A stretch of 64,000 bases of DNA from Cellulomonas soli (lineage in GTDB: Bacteria > Actinomycetota > Actinomycetes > Actinomycetales > Cellulomonadaceae). Below the pieces are notes generated by a model. It worked only from the letters and a program-made list of their open reading frames with translations, searched no databases and was not told where the DNA came from. The position numbers and the translations under genes were made by a program. This document shows, piece by piece, positions 18,509-26,657 of this stretch. The DNA lies in contig NZ_JACBZJ010000001.1 in the NCBI RefSeq assembly GCF_013409305.1, positions 2,790,001 to 2,854,000 of the forward strand, in the 5' to 3' direction. The first letter of the stretch is position 1. Each line of letters opens with the position of its first letter.

Positions 18509-20191
18509 TCAGGACCCGGCCCGTGTGATCCACGACGCGCTGAGGGACTCGTCCTCGAGGTCGAGCTCGTGCAGCATGCGGCGCAGCACGGCCTCGTCGA
18601 TCTCCGCGGCGTCCCGCCTGCGCACGAGCGCGTCACGCTGGGCGCCGATGACCGCCCGGCGTACCCGCGCGGTGCGGCCGGCCAGGTCGGCGCGCCGCTG
18701 GTGCTCGGGTGCCCAGGCCGTCAGGCCGTCGTCGAGCAGGTCCTCCGCGTTGTCCGGGTCGATGACGACCGCCGCGGCCGCGGCACGTTCGCGGGTCAGT
18801 CTCGTCAGCCGCTCGATCGCGGCGTCGGCCTGCTCGGTGCCGAGCTCGGCGCGCCACGCGGGACGTTCGCGCTCGAGCATCTCCTGCACGGCGTCGGCCA
18901 TCGCGAGCCGGGCCTGCGCCTCCTGCGTGGCGTCCTCGGCCGCCTCGACCTGGGTCGCCGAGCCGACGCCGAGGCGGCGGATCACCGCGGGCAGCGTCAG
19001 GCCCTGCAGCAGGAGGGTGCCCAGCGCGACCGTGCACGCGGCCAGCTGCAGCGAGGCGCGCTCGGGGAACGGTGCGCCCGCGGAGGTCGCCGGGATGGCT
19101 GCCGCTGCGGCCAGCGTGACGACGCCGCGCATGCCCGCCCACGACACGACCGCGGACTCGCGCGCGTCGAGCGCGTCCCCTGCCGGTCGGTGGCTGCCGC
19201 GCAGCCGCAGGTTGTCGAACCGCGCGGTGGCGAAGATGTACACCGGTCGCACGAGGATCGCGGTCGTCAGGACGGCCAGGGACAGGAGCAGCGCCGGGCG
19301 CAGGCCCTGGTCGGAGGCGATCACGTCGCGCACGACCCACGGCAGCTGCACGCCGATGAGCGCGAACGTGAACGCCTCGAGCACCAGGTCGACCGTCGAC
19401 CAGATCGGCTCCTCGTAGAGCCGGGTCGCGTACCCGGCGCGCGGGGCGGTGTGTCCCAGGTACAGCCCGGCCGCCACCACCGCGAGCACCCCGGAGCCGA
19501 GCAGCGCCTCCGCACCCCAGTACGCCGCGAACGGCGTCAGCAGCCCGATGGCCGAGGCCACGACGGGGTCGTCCAGGCGCATGCGTATCGCGTGCACGAG
19601 CCAGCCCAGGCCGACGCCGACCGCGACGCCCACGCCGACCGCGAGGGCGAACGTCCCCAGGCCGTCGCCGAGGAGCCAGGTCCCCGTGGCGACTCCGGCG
19701 AGCGCGACCTTGAAGAGCGTGAGCGAGGTGGCGTCGTTGATGAGGCTCTCGCCGGCCAGCAGGGTCATCACCCGTCTGGGCAGCCCGAGCCGGCGTCCGA
19801 CGGCTGCCGCGGCCACGGCGTCGGGCGGGGCGACCACGGCGCCGAGCACCAGTGCGGCCGCGAACGACAGCGACGGGTGCACGAGCACCGCGACGAGCGC
19901 GACGGCCAGGGCGGTCACGAGCACGAGCCCGACGCCGAGCCGGGTGATGGCGTTCCAGGACGAGCGGAAGTCCCGGTACGAGCTGGACAGGGCGGCCGAG
20001 TACAGCAGCGGGGGCAGGACGAACTCGAGGACGACCTGCGCGTCGATCTCGAACCGCGGTACCCCGGGCACGAACGAGGCGACCAGCCCGACCGCGACGA
20101 TCACGAGCGGTGCGGGCCACCCCTTGCGTCGGCACAGGGCCGCGACGAGCACGGCCGCGGCGACGAGGGCGAACACGTGGACGTGGTGCAC
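18509..20191 (-). CDS. Na+/H+ antiporter, CPA1 family
   Basis: Cation:proton antiporter of the NhaP/YjcE group, 560 aa. About 12 membrane helices occupy residues 1-410, with the electroneutral ND signature (AGESLINDATSLTLF) and the PPDAVAAAA motif. A cytoplasmic C-terminal helix-rich tail of about 150 residues (many Arg, Glu, Ala) is probably regulatory. The GTG start has AGGAG 5 nt upstream. Monocistronic. Confidence 0.92.
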   Translation of the reverse strand: MHHVHVFALVAAAVLVAALCRRKGWPAPLVIVAVGLVASFVPGVPRFEIDAQVVLEFVLPPLLYSAALSSSYRDFRSSWNAITRLGVGLVLVTALAVALVAVLVHPSLSFAAALVLGAVVAPPDAVAAAAVGRRLGLPRRVMTLLAGESLINDATSLTLFKVALAGVATGTWLLGDGLGTFALAVGVGVAVGVGLGWLVHAIRMRLDDPVVASAIGLLTPFAAYWGAEALLGSGVLAVVAAGLYLGHTAPRAGYATRLYEEPIWSTVDLVLEAFTFALIGVQLPWVVRDVIASDQGLRPALLLSLAVLTTAILVRPVYIFATARFDNLRLRGSHRPAGDALDARESAVVSWAGMRGVVTLAAAAAIPATSAGAPFPERASLQLAACTVALGTLLLQGLTLPAVIRRLGVGSATQVEAAEDATQEAQARLAMADAVQEMLERERPAWRAELGTEQADAAIERLTRLTRERAAAAAVVIDPDNAEDLLDDGLTAWAPEHQRRADLAGRTARVRRAVIGAQRDALVRRRDAAEIDEAVLRRMLHELDLEDESLSASWITRAGS

Positions 20192-20311
20192 GGGCGCTCC
20201 TGCTCGCTGTCGCGTCGGGTTGCTGTCCCGACCCTACGGACCCGAGCGGTGCCCGCACCTCGGAGCCGCGCGGGTGCCGGCTGTGCGTCCTCGTGCCCTC
20301 GTGCCGCGGTG

Positions 20312-21001
20312 TCAGGTGGTGCCGAGCGCGTCGCGCAGGAACGTGGCGACCTCCGCGAGCTCGTCCGCGTCGATCCCGTGACCCAGCCCGTGGTGCAGGC
20401 GGTCGGTGACCCTCGTGTGCTCGGGCAGCCAGGCGGAGGTCCGCGCGGTCGCCTCGGCCGTGATGACCCGGTCGGCGTCGCCGTGGCCGAAGTACACCGG
20501 TGGCCTGCGCCGGGCCAGCGCCGCGTCCCCCGGCAGGGACGTGTCGAGCACGAAGCCCGAGAGCACGACGGCCGCGGTGAACCGCTCGGGTGCGTGGCGC
20601 AGCAGCTGGGTGGCCATCAGCCCGCCCTGGGAGAACCCGACCGGGACGACGGGTGTGGTGACCGGGACGTGCGCCTCGAGCCAGCCCAGCACCGCGTCGG
20701 CCGCCTCGGCGGTGGCTCGCGCATCGGGTCTGCCGGGCACCGTGATCGGCACCCAGGCATGGCCGCCCTGCGGCAGGGCGAGCGGCGCGCGCAGCGACGC
20801 CCAGGCGAGGCCGGGCGGCAGGTGGTCGACGAGCCCGGGCAGGTCCCGCTCGGAGGAGCCGTAGCCGTGCAGCAGGAGCAGCAGGGGAGCGGGTGAGCGG
20901 TCGCCCTGGTCCTCGGCCTCGGTCGCGCCCGGGTCGACCCGGACGCCGACCCGGCCGCCGCCCCGCAGGACGGCGGCCGGGTCGATGGTCGGTGTCGTCA
21001 C
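20312..21001 (-). CDS. alpha/beta hydrolase, phospholipase/carboxylesterase family
   Basis: Small serine hydrolase, 229 aa. The oxyanion region is LLLLLHGYGSSE, the nucleophile elbow is GFSQGG, and the acid and His are in GHGDADRVI and GLGHGID. The family cleaves medium acyl esters or thioesters. The GTG start overlaps the upstream reductase stop by 4 nt, so the two are co-translated. Confidence 0.9.
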   Translation of the reverse strand: MTTPTIDPAAVLRGGGRVGVRVDPGATEAEDQGDRSPAPLLLLLHGYGSSERDLPGLVDHLPPGLAWASLRAPLALPQGGHAWVPITVPGRPDARATAEAADAVLGWLEAHVPVTTPVVPVGFSQGGLMATQLLRHAPERFTAAVVLSGFVLDTSLPGDAALARRRPPVYFGHGDADRVITAEATARTSAWLPEHTRVTDRLHHGLGHGIDADELAEVATFLRDALGTT

Positions 21002-21573
21002 TTGGCCAGGGCGAAGCCGCCGGTCCAGCCGATCTTCTCGGACACCGCGAGCGTGAGCTGCAGGAATCCGATCGCCTCGAGCTCGTGGGCGCGGGCCAGC
21101 GAGCCGGCGTCGAGCGCCTTGAGGCCGCCGGCCTCGACCGCGGCGACGAGCGCGGCCTTGGCGTCGGCGTCGTCGCCCGCGACGAGCACGGTGGTCGGGA
21201 CGGTCCCGCCGACGGTCCCGGTCGACAGGGTGCCGGCGAACGTGGTGTTGAACGCCTTGAGGACGTGCGAGTCCGGCAGCGCGGCCGCGATCTCGGCCGC
21301 GGCCGAGGAGCCGGCGGGCACGACGAGCGAGTCGAACGTGGCGAAGTCGAGCGGGTTGGTGATGTCGACGACGACCTTCCCTGCCAGCTGGGCGCCGTAG
21401 GTGGCCAGCACGTCGGCGACCGCGGGGTAGGGGATGGCGAGGACCACGATGTCGCCGTCGATCGTGCCGGGCGTCCCGTGGCCGAGGTAGGTGACGGTGC
21501 TGCCGCCGCCGGCGAGGACGCCGCCGATCGCCGTGGCCATGCTGCCGGTGCCGATGATGGTGACGCTGCTCAT
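20998..21573 (-). CDS. NADPH-dependent F420 reductase-like NAD(P)-binding protein
   Basis: Short Rossmann protein, 191 aa, of the NADP oxidoreductase coenzyme F420-dependent family. The dinucleotide loop is IIGTGSMATAIG, followed by VLAIPYPAV and DITNPLDF. Whether F420 is used cannot be told from the sequence; many actinobacterial paralogues act as ferric or quinone reductases. Coupled to the esterase downstream and divergent from a MarR regulator, with an inverted repeat between them. Confidence 0.85.
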   Translation of the reverse strand: MSSVTIIGTGSMATAIGGVLAGGGSTVTYLGHGTPGTIDGDIVVLAIPYPAVADVLATYGAQLAGKVVVDITNPLDFATFDSLVVPAGSSAAAEIAAALPDSHVLKAFNTTFAGTLSTGTVGGTVPTTVLVAGDDADAKAALVAAVEAGGLKALDAGSLARAHELEAIGFLQLTLAVSEKIGWTGGFALAK

Positions 21574-21613
21574 GGTGCGCTCCTTGGTCCTGTGCGGTGC
21601 GGCAGTGGTTTAC

Positions 21614-21625
21614 TTGTCGCTACAA
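21614..21625. promoter_or_regulatory. probable MarR operator
   Basis: TTGTcgctACAA lies in an AT-richer patch of the 146-bp gap between the divergent reductase and MarR genes. MarR proteins typically bind such short inverted repeats and repress both flanking genes. Confidence 0.5.
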
Positions 21626-21719
21626 CCATACTGCGGACACGACGGCGCCGATGTCAACCCCGGGCACGAACTACGCTCGGTCCGGCACCGCCCGCCGCAC
21701 GTCCCGACGGGAGCACCGC

Positions 21720-22262
21720 ATGAACGACACCCCAGGCCCCGACGACGCCACCGACCCCGCGCCCCGCTGGCTCACCCCGCACGAGCTGCGCACGTGGGTC
21801 CGCCTGGCCGCCGTGGTCGAGCTGCTGCCGGGCGTCCTCGACACGCAGCTGCAACGCGACGCCGAGCTCACGCACTTCGAGTACTTCACGCTCGCGATGC
21901 TCTCCGAGGCGCCCGAGCGCACCCTGCGGATGACCGCCCTCGCGAGCCGTACCAACGCCACGCTGCCGCGGCTCTCGCACGTCGTCTCCCGGCTCGAGGC
22001 GCGCGGCTTCGTCCGACGAGAGCCCTGCGCGCAGGACCGACGCGCCACCAACGCCGTGCTCACCGATGCCGGCTGGGAGAAGGTCGTCGCGACCGCGCCC
22101 GGGCACGTGGCCACCGTGCGGCAGCACGTCGTCGACGCGCTCACGCCCGAGCAGGTCGAGCAGCTCGGCGAGATCACCGCCGCCCTGCTGACCCGCCTCG
22201 ACCCGGACGGGCGCATGGCCGCGCTCGCCTACGCGAACGAGGAACTGCCGGACGCTCCCTGA
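21720..22262 (+). CDS. MarR family transcriptional regulator
   Basis: Winged-helix regulator, 180 aa. The recognition region FEYFTLAMLSEAPERTLRMTALASRTNATLPRLSH and the wing VVSRLEARGFVRREPCAQDRR are clear. The ATG at 21720 has GGGAG upstream. Divergent from the F420/NADP reductase-like gene, which is its most likely target. Confidence 0.9.
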   Translation: MNDTPGPDDATDPAPRWLTPHELRTWVRLAAVVELLPGVLDTQLQRDAELTHFEYFTLAMLSEAPERTLRMTALASRTNATLPRLSHVVSRLEARGFVRREPCAQDRRATNAVLTDAGWEKVVATAPGHVATVRQHVVDALTPEQVEQLGEITAALLTRLDPDGRMAALAYANEELPDAP

Positions 22263-22299
22263 CGTCGTGGCGCGAGCCGCCCGGCCGGGTCTGCCTCCG

Positions 22300-23271
22300 T
22301 CAGCGCGGGGCGAACGTGCGGCGGTGCTGCGACGGGCTCGTGCCGAAGCGCCGGGCGAAGTGCTCGCGCAGCGACGCCGCAGAGCCGTAGCCGACCTGCC
22401 GGGCGACCGACTCGACGGTGTGGTCGGTGCGTTCGAGCAGCTCGGTGGCGCGCAGCAGGCGCTGCTCGAGCAGCCAGGCGCCCGGGCTCGTGCCCGTGCG
22501 CGCCTGGAACCGCCGCGTGAACGTCCGGCGGGACATCGACGCCCGCGCGGCCCATGCGTCCAGGTGCAGCGAGGCCTCGAGGTGCGCGAGCGCCCAGGTC
22601 ATGGCCGTCCCGATGGCGTCGTCCCCGGGGCGGACGACCGGGGTCGGGATGAACTGGGCCTGCGTCCCGTCGCGGTGCGGGGCCAGCACCAGCGAGCGGG
22701 CGACAGCCGTGGCCGCCGCGGCCCCGCGGTCGGTGCGGACCACGTGCAGGCAGCAGTCGAGCGCCGCGGCCACCCCGGCCGAGGTCACGACGTCGCCCAG
22801 GTCGGACCACAGGACGTCCGAGCGCACCCGCACGGCCGGGTGGCGCTCGGCGAGCGCGGCCGCCGCGTCCCAGTGGGTGGCCACCTCGCGCCCGTCGACG
22901 ATCCCCGACGCGGCGACGGGGAAGGCGCCGAGGCACAGCCCCACCACGCGGGCGCCCCGGGCGTGCGCGGCCCGCACGGCCGCCAGCAGCTCCTCGGGAG
23001 CCGGGACCTCGCGGTCCCAGCTCGGCAGGACGACGGTGTCCGCGCGGGCGAGCTCCTCGAGCCCGCGCCGGACGACGACCTCGTCCCCGGTGGAGGTGGG
23101 CAGCACGCCCGGCCGCTGCGCGCACGTGCGCACCAGGTACGTGCCGCCGAACTGCTCCAGCGCACGGTTCGTCAGCACGAGCGCGGGCACGGACAGGTGG
23201 AACGGGCTGATGCCCGGGAAGGCGACGACGGCCACCCGGTGCGTCGGACCCGGGGTCGTGTCCGTGATCAT
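22300..23271 (-). CDS. GlxA-type AraC family regulator (DJ-1/PfpI + HTH)
   Basis: Transcription activator, 323 aa. The N-terminal DJ-1/PfpI-like sensor domain has the nucleophile-elbow motif GLCLGAFPVAASG. The C-terminal AraC double helix-turn-helix includes ASMSRRTFTRRFQARTGTSP and ESVARQVGYGSAASLREHF. The ligand is unknown. Divergent from an MBL-fold hydrolase across a 93-bp gap holding a 10-bp inverted repeat. Confidence 0.92.
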   Translation of the reverse strand: MITDTTPGPTHRVAVVAFPGISPFHLSVPALVLTNRALEQFGGTYLVRTCAQRPGVLPTSTGDEVVVRRGLEELARADTVVLPSWDREVPAPEELLAAVRAAHARGARVVGLCLGAFPVAASGIVDGREVATHWDAAAALAERHPAVRVRSDVLWSDLGDVVTSAGVAAALDCCLHVVRTDRGAAAATAVARSLVLAPHRDGTQAQFIPTPVVRPGDDAIGTAMTWALAHLEASLHLDAWAARASMSRRTFTRRFQARTGTSPGAWLLEQRLLRATELLERTDHTVESVARQVGYGSAASLREHFARRFGTSPSQHRRTFAPR

Positions 23272-23293
23272 CGTCCGATCCTGCCCCGTCCGG

Positions 23294-23328
23294 TGGCCCG
23301 GATCCAGCGGACGATGGCATCCGGGCCA
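23294..23328. promoter_or_regulatory. 10-bp inverted repeat between divergent genes
   Basis: Perfect arms TGGCCCGGAT and ATCCGGGCCA separated by 15 nt (23294-23303 and 23319-23328). The position between the GlxA-type regulator and the MBL gene suggests its operator. The arms could also form a leader hairpin upstream of the MBL gene. Confidence 0.5.
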
Positions 23329-23364
23329 CTCGCCGTGCCGCACCCGGCCGGTGAGCCTGGAGGC

Positions 23365-24141
23365 ATGACGACCTCGTTCACCGCCACCCTGATCGGCGGA
23401 CCGACCCTGCGGTTCACCTACGCGGGACGGACCCTGCTGACCGACCCGACCTTCGACGACCCCGGCGAGCACCCCGGTCCGGTCACCCTGCGCAAGACCA
23501 CCCCGCCCGCCCTGCCCGCCGACGAGGTCGGCCCGGTCGACGTCGTGCTGCTCTCGCACGACCAGCACGCCGACAACCTCGACGTGGCCGGGCGCGCGTT
23601 CCTCGCCCGCGTCCCGTTGGTGCTGTCGACACCGCTCGCGGCGAGCCGGGTCGAGGGGGTCGTCGGGCTCGAACCGTGGCAGCGGACCACGTTGCCCGCG
23701 GTGCCGGGGCGTCCGTCGGTGCAGGTCACCGCCGTCCCGGCGCAGCACGGCCCGGTCGGTTGCGAACCGGTCAGCGGGCCCGTGACGGGGTTCGTGCTGC
23801 AGGCCGAGGGCGAGCCGACCGTGTACGTCTCCGGCGACAACGCCTCCGTCGAGGTGGTCGGCGCCATCGCCGCCCGGTTCGACGACGTGCGCGTCGCGGT
23901 CCTGTTCGTCGGTGCGGCGAACGTGGGCCGGTTCGGCGAGCACCCCGTCACCCTCGACGCCGTGCGGGCGCTCGCGGTCGCGCGGCTGCTGCCGCAGGCG
24001 GTCATCGTCCCGGTGCACGCGGAGGGGTGGGCGCACTTCACGGAGTCGACGGATGAGCTGACCCGTGCGTTCGCCGGCACGCAGGAGGCTCCTCGGCTGC
24101 ACGTGCTGTCGCGCGGCGTGCAGGTCTCCCTCTCCCGCTGA
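23365..24141 (+). CDS. MBL-fold metal-dependent hydrolase
   Basis: Metallo-beta-lactamase-fold hydrolase, 258 aa, of the UlaG-like group. The metal motif is LLSHDQHADNLD, with a later VYVSGDN and a final VPVHAEGWAHF. The substrate is unknown. The ATG at 23365 follows CTGGAGG. Probably regulated by the divergent GlxA-type gene. Confidence 0.88.
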   Translation: MTTSFTATLIGGPTLRFTYAGRTLLTDPTFDDPGEHPGPVTLRKTTPPALPADEVGPVDVVLLSHDQHADNLDVAGRAFLARVPLVLSTPLAASRVEGVVGLEPWQRTTLPAVPGRPSVQVTAVPAQHGPVGCEPVSGPVTGFVLQAEGEPTVYVSGDNASVEVVGAIAARFDDVRVAVLFVGAANVGRFGEHPVTLDAVRALAVARLLPQAVIVPVHAEGWAHFTESTDELTRAFAGTQEAPRLHVLSRGVQVSLSR

Positions 24142-24152
24142 CGCGTCCGCAA

Positions 24153-24174
24153 CCGGGCGGGCCGGCCCGCCCGG
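24153..24174. terminator. 22-bp perfect palindrome
   Basis: A perfect, loopless GC-only palindrome 12 nt after the MBL stop codon. It may fold as a hairpin with a small loop and act as terminator for the + strand. Confidence 0.5.
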
Positions 24175-24191
24175 CGGGTGGCCGGCAGGCG

Positions 24192-24221
24192 GGGTGGAAG
24201 CCCGGTGAAGGGCCTCCACCC
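24192..24221. terminator. terminator hairpin between convergent genes
   Basis: Stem GGGTGGA-x-GCCC against GGGC-x-TCCACCC with a 6-nt loop and one internal mismatch. It lies 8 nt after the HAD gene stop on the minus strand and also faces the MBL gene. Confidence 0.65.
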
Positions 24222-24228
24222 GCGACGC

Positions 24229-24999
24229 TCAGTCGAGGGCGTCGGTCAGGGTGAACGCCTCGGGGAGCGCGGTGCGGACCTTGGCAGGGGTGTCCTCCCA
24301 GCCCTCGACCGCCACGCACGGCACGCCGGTGGCGATGACCGGGTAGTCGTTGCCGCCCTCGTCGAGGCGGTCGCCGAAGAACACGGCGTCCTGCGGCGTC
24401 AGGCCCAGACCCTCGAGGAGCCGGTTCACGCCGTACGCCTTGTCGATGCCCTTGCGGGTGATGTCGACCGAGGTCGAACCGCCCGAGCGGACCTCCAGGT
24501 CGGGCAGACGGTCGGCGGCGTAGGCGCGCAGCGACTCCTTCTTGCGCCCGTCCGGGTCCCAGGCCTTCTTGGCGTCGACCGGGGCGGCCTGGCCCAGGGC
24601 CGAGAACGTCACCTGGCTGCCGCGCAGCTCGATGCGGTCGCCCCAGGTGTCCGCCTCCCACAGGCCGAGCGCGCGGGCACCCTCCTCGACGATCGCCGCG
24701 GCACGCGCGAGCTCGTCCTGCGTCAGCGGGTCGGAGTAGACCTCACGCCACGACTCGCCGTCGCTGACCAGGTAGCGGGTGCCGCACGTCGGCAGCACGT
24801 GCAGGGCGCGCAGCGCCTCCGGGTCGTCGATCGAAGCGAGGAGCTGGGTGTCGAACTGCTCGAACCGTCCGCCGGAGATGATCGCCACCTGCGCCACCCG
24901 CGTGAGGGCGACGATCATGTCGACGATGGTCGGGTCGACCTTGCTCTTGGACGGAGCGAGCGTGTCGTCGAGGTCGAAGATGGCGAGCGCGTATCCCAT
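24229..24999 (-). CDS. HAD-IIB family hydrolase (phosphomannomutase-like)
   Basis: Haloacid dehalogenase phosphatase, 256 aa, with a C2B cap. Motif I is FDLDDTLAPSKS, motif II is in IISGGR, and motif IV is FFGDRLDEGGND. Actinobacterial members are often labelled phosphomannomutase; sugar-phosphate phosphatase activity is equally plausible. ATG start at 24999. Confidence 0.88.
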   Translation of the reverse strand: MGYALAIFDLDDTLAPSKSKVDPTIVDMIVALTRVAQVAIISGGRFEQFDTQLLASIDDPEALRALHVLPTCGTRYLVSDGESWREVYSDPLTQDELARAAAIVEEGARALGLWEADTWGDRIELRGSQVTFSALGQAAPVDAKKAWDPDGRKKESLRAYAADRLPDLEVRSGGSTSVDITRKGIDKAYGVNRLLEGLGLTPQDAVFFGDRLDEGGNDYPVIATGVPCVAVEGWEDTPAKVRTALPEAFTLTDALD

Positions 25000-25044
25000 G
25001 GGCGCATAGCCTCACACACCGGGCGGGGCCGACGCACATCCCGA

Positions 25045-25072
25045 GGTGTCGGCCGCAGCCGACGCCGACACC
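25045..25072. terminator. hairpin after the FAD oxidoreductase
   Basis: Perfect 9-bp arms GGTGTCGGC / GCCGACACC with a 10-nt loop, 39 nt downstream of the stop at 25111. Next to it, at about 25073-25095, is a short tandem repeat of CCCGACACTG. Confidence 0.5.
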
Positions 25073-25110
25073 GCCCGACACTGCCCGACACTGCCCGTCC
25101 CCGCCCCGAC

Positions 25111-26532
25111 TCAGGAGTCGAAGCCGAGACCGAGCGCGTCGAGCGTGCGCAGCAGGAGGTTCCGCTGTCCGCCGCGGTGGTCGGCCCTGTCGAGCGACCA
25201 CTTGGTCAGGCCGACGCCGATCGCGGCGACCGGCTCGGGCGGGAAGGGCAACGGGCGTTCACGCACCATGCGCAGCGCGGTGCGTTCGGTCTCCTCGCCG
25301 CCGAGCAGGTCGAGCATCACGTCGGCGGCGAACCGGGTGGCGCCCACACCCAGCCCGGTGAACCCGCTCGCGTACGCGACGCGTCCGGCACGTGCGGTGC
25401 CGAAGAACGCGCAGAACCGGGTGCACGTGTCGATCGCGCCACCCCAGCCGTGCGTGAAACGCACGCCCTCGAGCTGCGGGAACGTGGTCAGGAAGTGGCT
25501 CGCGAGCCGTTCGTGCGTCGCCGGTCGGTGGTCGTGGCCGGCGCGCATCCGTGCGCCGTAGTGGTAGATCGCGTCGTACCCGCCGAACAGGATCCGGTCG
25601 TCGTGGCTGAGGCGGTAGTAGTGGAACTGGTTGGCCAGGTCGGCGACACCCTGCCGGTGCGTCCAGCCGATCGAGGCCAGCTGCTCGCCGGTCAGCGGTT
25701 CGGTCATCAACGCGTGGTCGTACACCGGCACGGTCATGAGGCGGTTGCGCCGCAGCAGGGACGGGAACACGTTCGTGGCCAGCACGGCGTGCCGTGCCCG
25801 CACCTGGCCGAGGTCGGTGCGGACCACGACACGGTCGCCGTCGGTCTCCAGTGCGCGGACCACGGACCGCTCGAACAGGCGCGCCCCGAGGTCCGTCACG
25901 GTGCGGGCCAGCTCGAGGCCGAGGCGCGCAGGGTGCACGAGCGCGGTCGTGCGCTCGTCCCACCGGCCGCCCAGGTAGGTGGGGGAGTCGATCTCGGCGC
26001 GGACCGCGTCCCGGTCGAGCGTGCGCGCGCCCGGCTCGTCCCCCTCGGCCAACCAGGCGACCTGGTGCGGCTCGACCGCCACCGAGAGCGTCCCCGTGCG
26101 CTCGAAGTCGCAGTCCCAGGCGTACCGCGCGACGGTCGCCTCGATGTCGTCCAGGTTCTGCAGGCCGAGCCGGTCGAGCGTGGCCAGCTCCTCGGGCCAC
26201 CGTCGCTGCCCGTTCTCCTCGCCGTGCGTCAGGCTCGCCTCGCAGAACCCGCCGTTGCGGCCCGAGGCGGCCCATGCGACCCGCCGCCCCTCGAGCACCA
26301 CGACCGACCGGCCGGGCTCGCGCTCGAGCGCGCGCAGCGCGGTCCACAGGCCCGCGTATCCGCCGCCCACCACGACCAGGTCGGCCTCGACCGTGCCCGT
26401 CAGCGCGGGATGGTCGACACGCGCGCCGTCGACGTCCTCGAGCCAGAACGCCGCCGGGCGCACCTGGGACAGGGCCTCGCGGACGGCGGCGGGAGCGGGT
26501 GCGGATCGTTCGAACACGGTGCTGTGCGTCAC
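25111..26532 (-). CDS. FAD-dependent amine/amino acid oxidoreductase (DAO family)
   Basis: Glycine-oxidase/DadA-type flavoprotein, 473 aa. The FAD-binding loop is VVVGGGYAGLWTA, followed by WAASGRNGGFCEASLTHG, typical of gamma-glutamylputrescine oxidase (PuuB)-like enzymes, and a C-terminal GFTGLGVGATRFAAD. The substrate is a primary or secondary amine, not further defined. The GTG at 26532 has GAGG 5 nt upstream and is preferred over an upstream GTG. Confidence 0.88.
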   Translation of the reverse strand: MTHSTVFERSAPAPAAVREALSQVRPAAFWLEDVDGARVDHPALTGTVEADLVVVGGGYAGLWTALRALEREPGRSVVVLEGRRVAWAASGRNGGFCEASLTHGEENGQRRWPEELATLDRLGLQNLDDIEATVARYAWDCDFERTGTLSVAVEPHQVAWLAEGDEPGARTLDRDAVRAEIDSPTYLGGRWDERTTALVHPARLGLELARTVTDLGARLFERSVVRALETDGDRVVVRTDLGQVRARHAVLATNVFPSLLRRNRLMTVPVYDHALMTEPLTGEQLASIGWTHRQGVADLANQFHYYRLSHDDRILFGGYDAIYHYGARMRAGHDHRPATHERLASHFLTTFPQLEGVRFTHGWGGAIDTCTRFCAFFGTARAGRVAYASGFTGLGVGATRFAADVMLDLLGGEETERTALRMVRERPLPFPPEPVAAIGVGLTKWSLDRADHRGGQRNLLLRTLDALGLGFDS

Positions 26533-26583
26533 GGGGACCTCTGCCTCAACCACGGAGCTGGGATGCGTCGCCAGGCGTCCTCA

Positions 26584-26617
26584 CCTGCGGGGACGCGGGC
26601 TGCCGCATCCCCGCAGG
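26584..26617. terminator. hairpin after the glycosyltransferase
   Basis: Perfect 9-bp arms CCTGCGGGG / CCCCGCAGG around a 16-nt loop, 41 nt beyond the glycosyltransferase stop and upstream of the FAD oxidoreductase. Confidence 0.5.
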
Positions 26618-26657
26618 CACGGTACCGATGCCGTCGGGCGATGTCGACGACGCGCGG

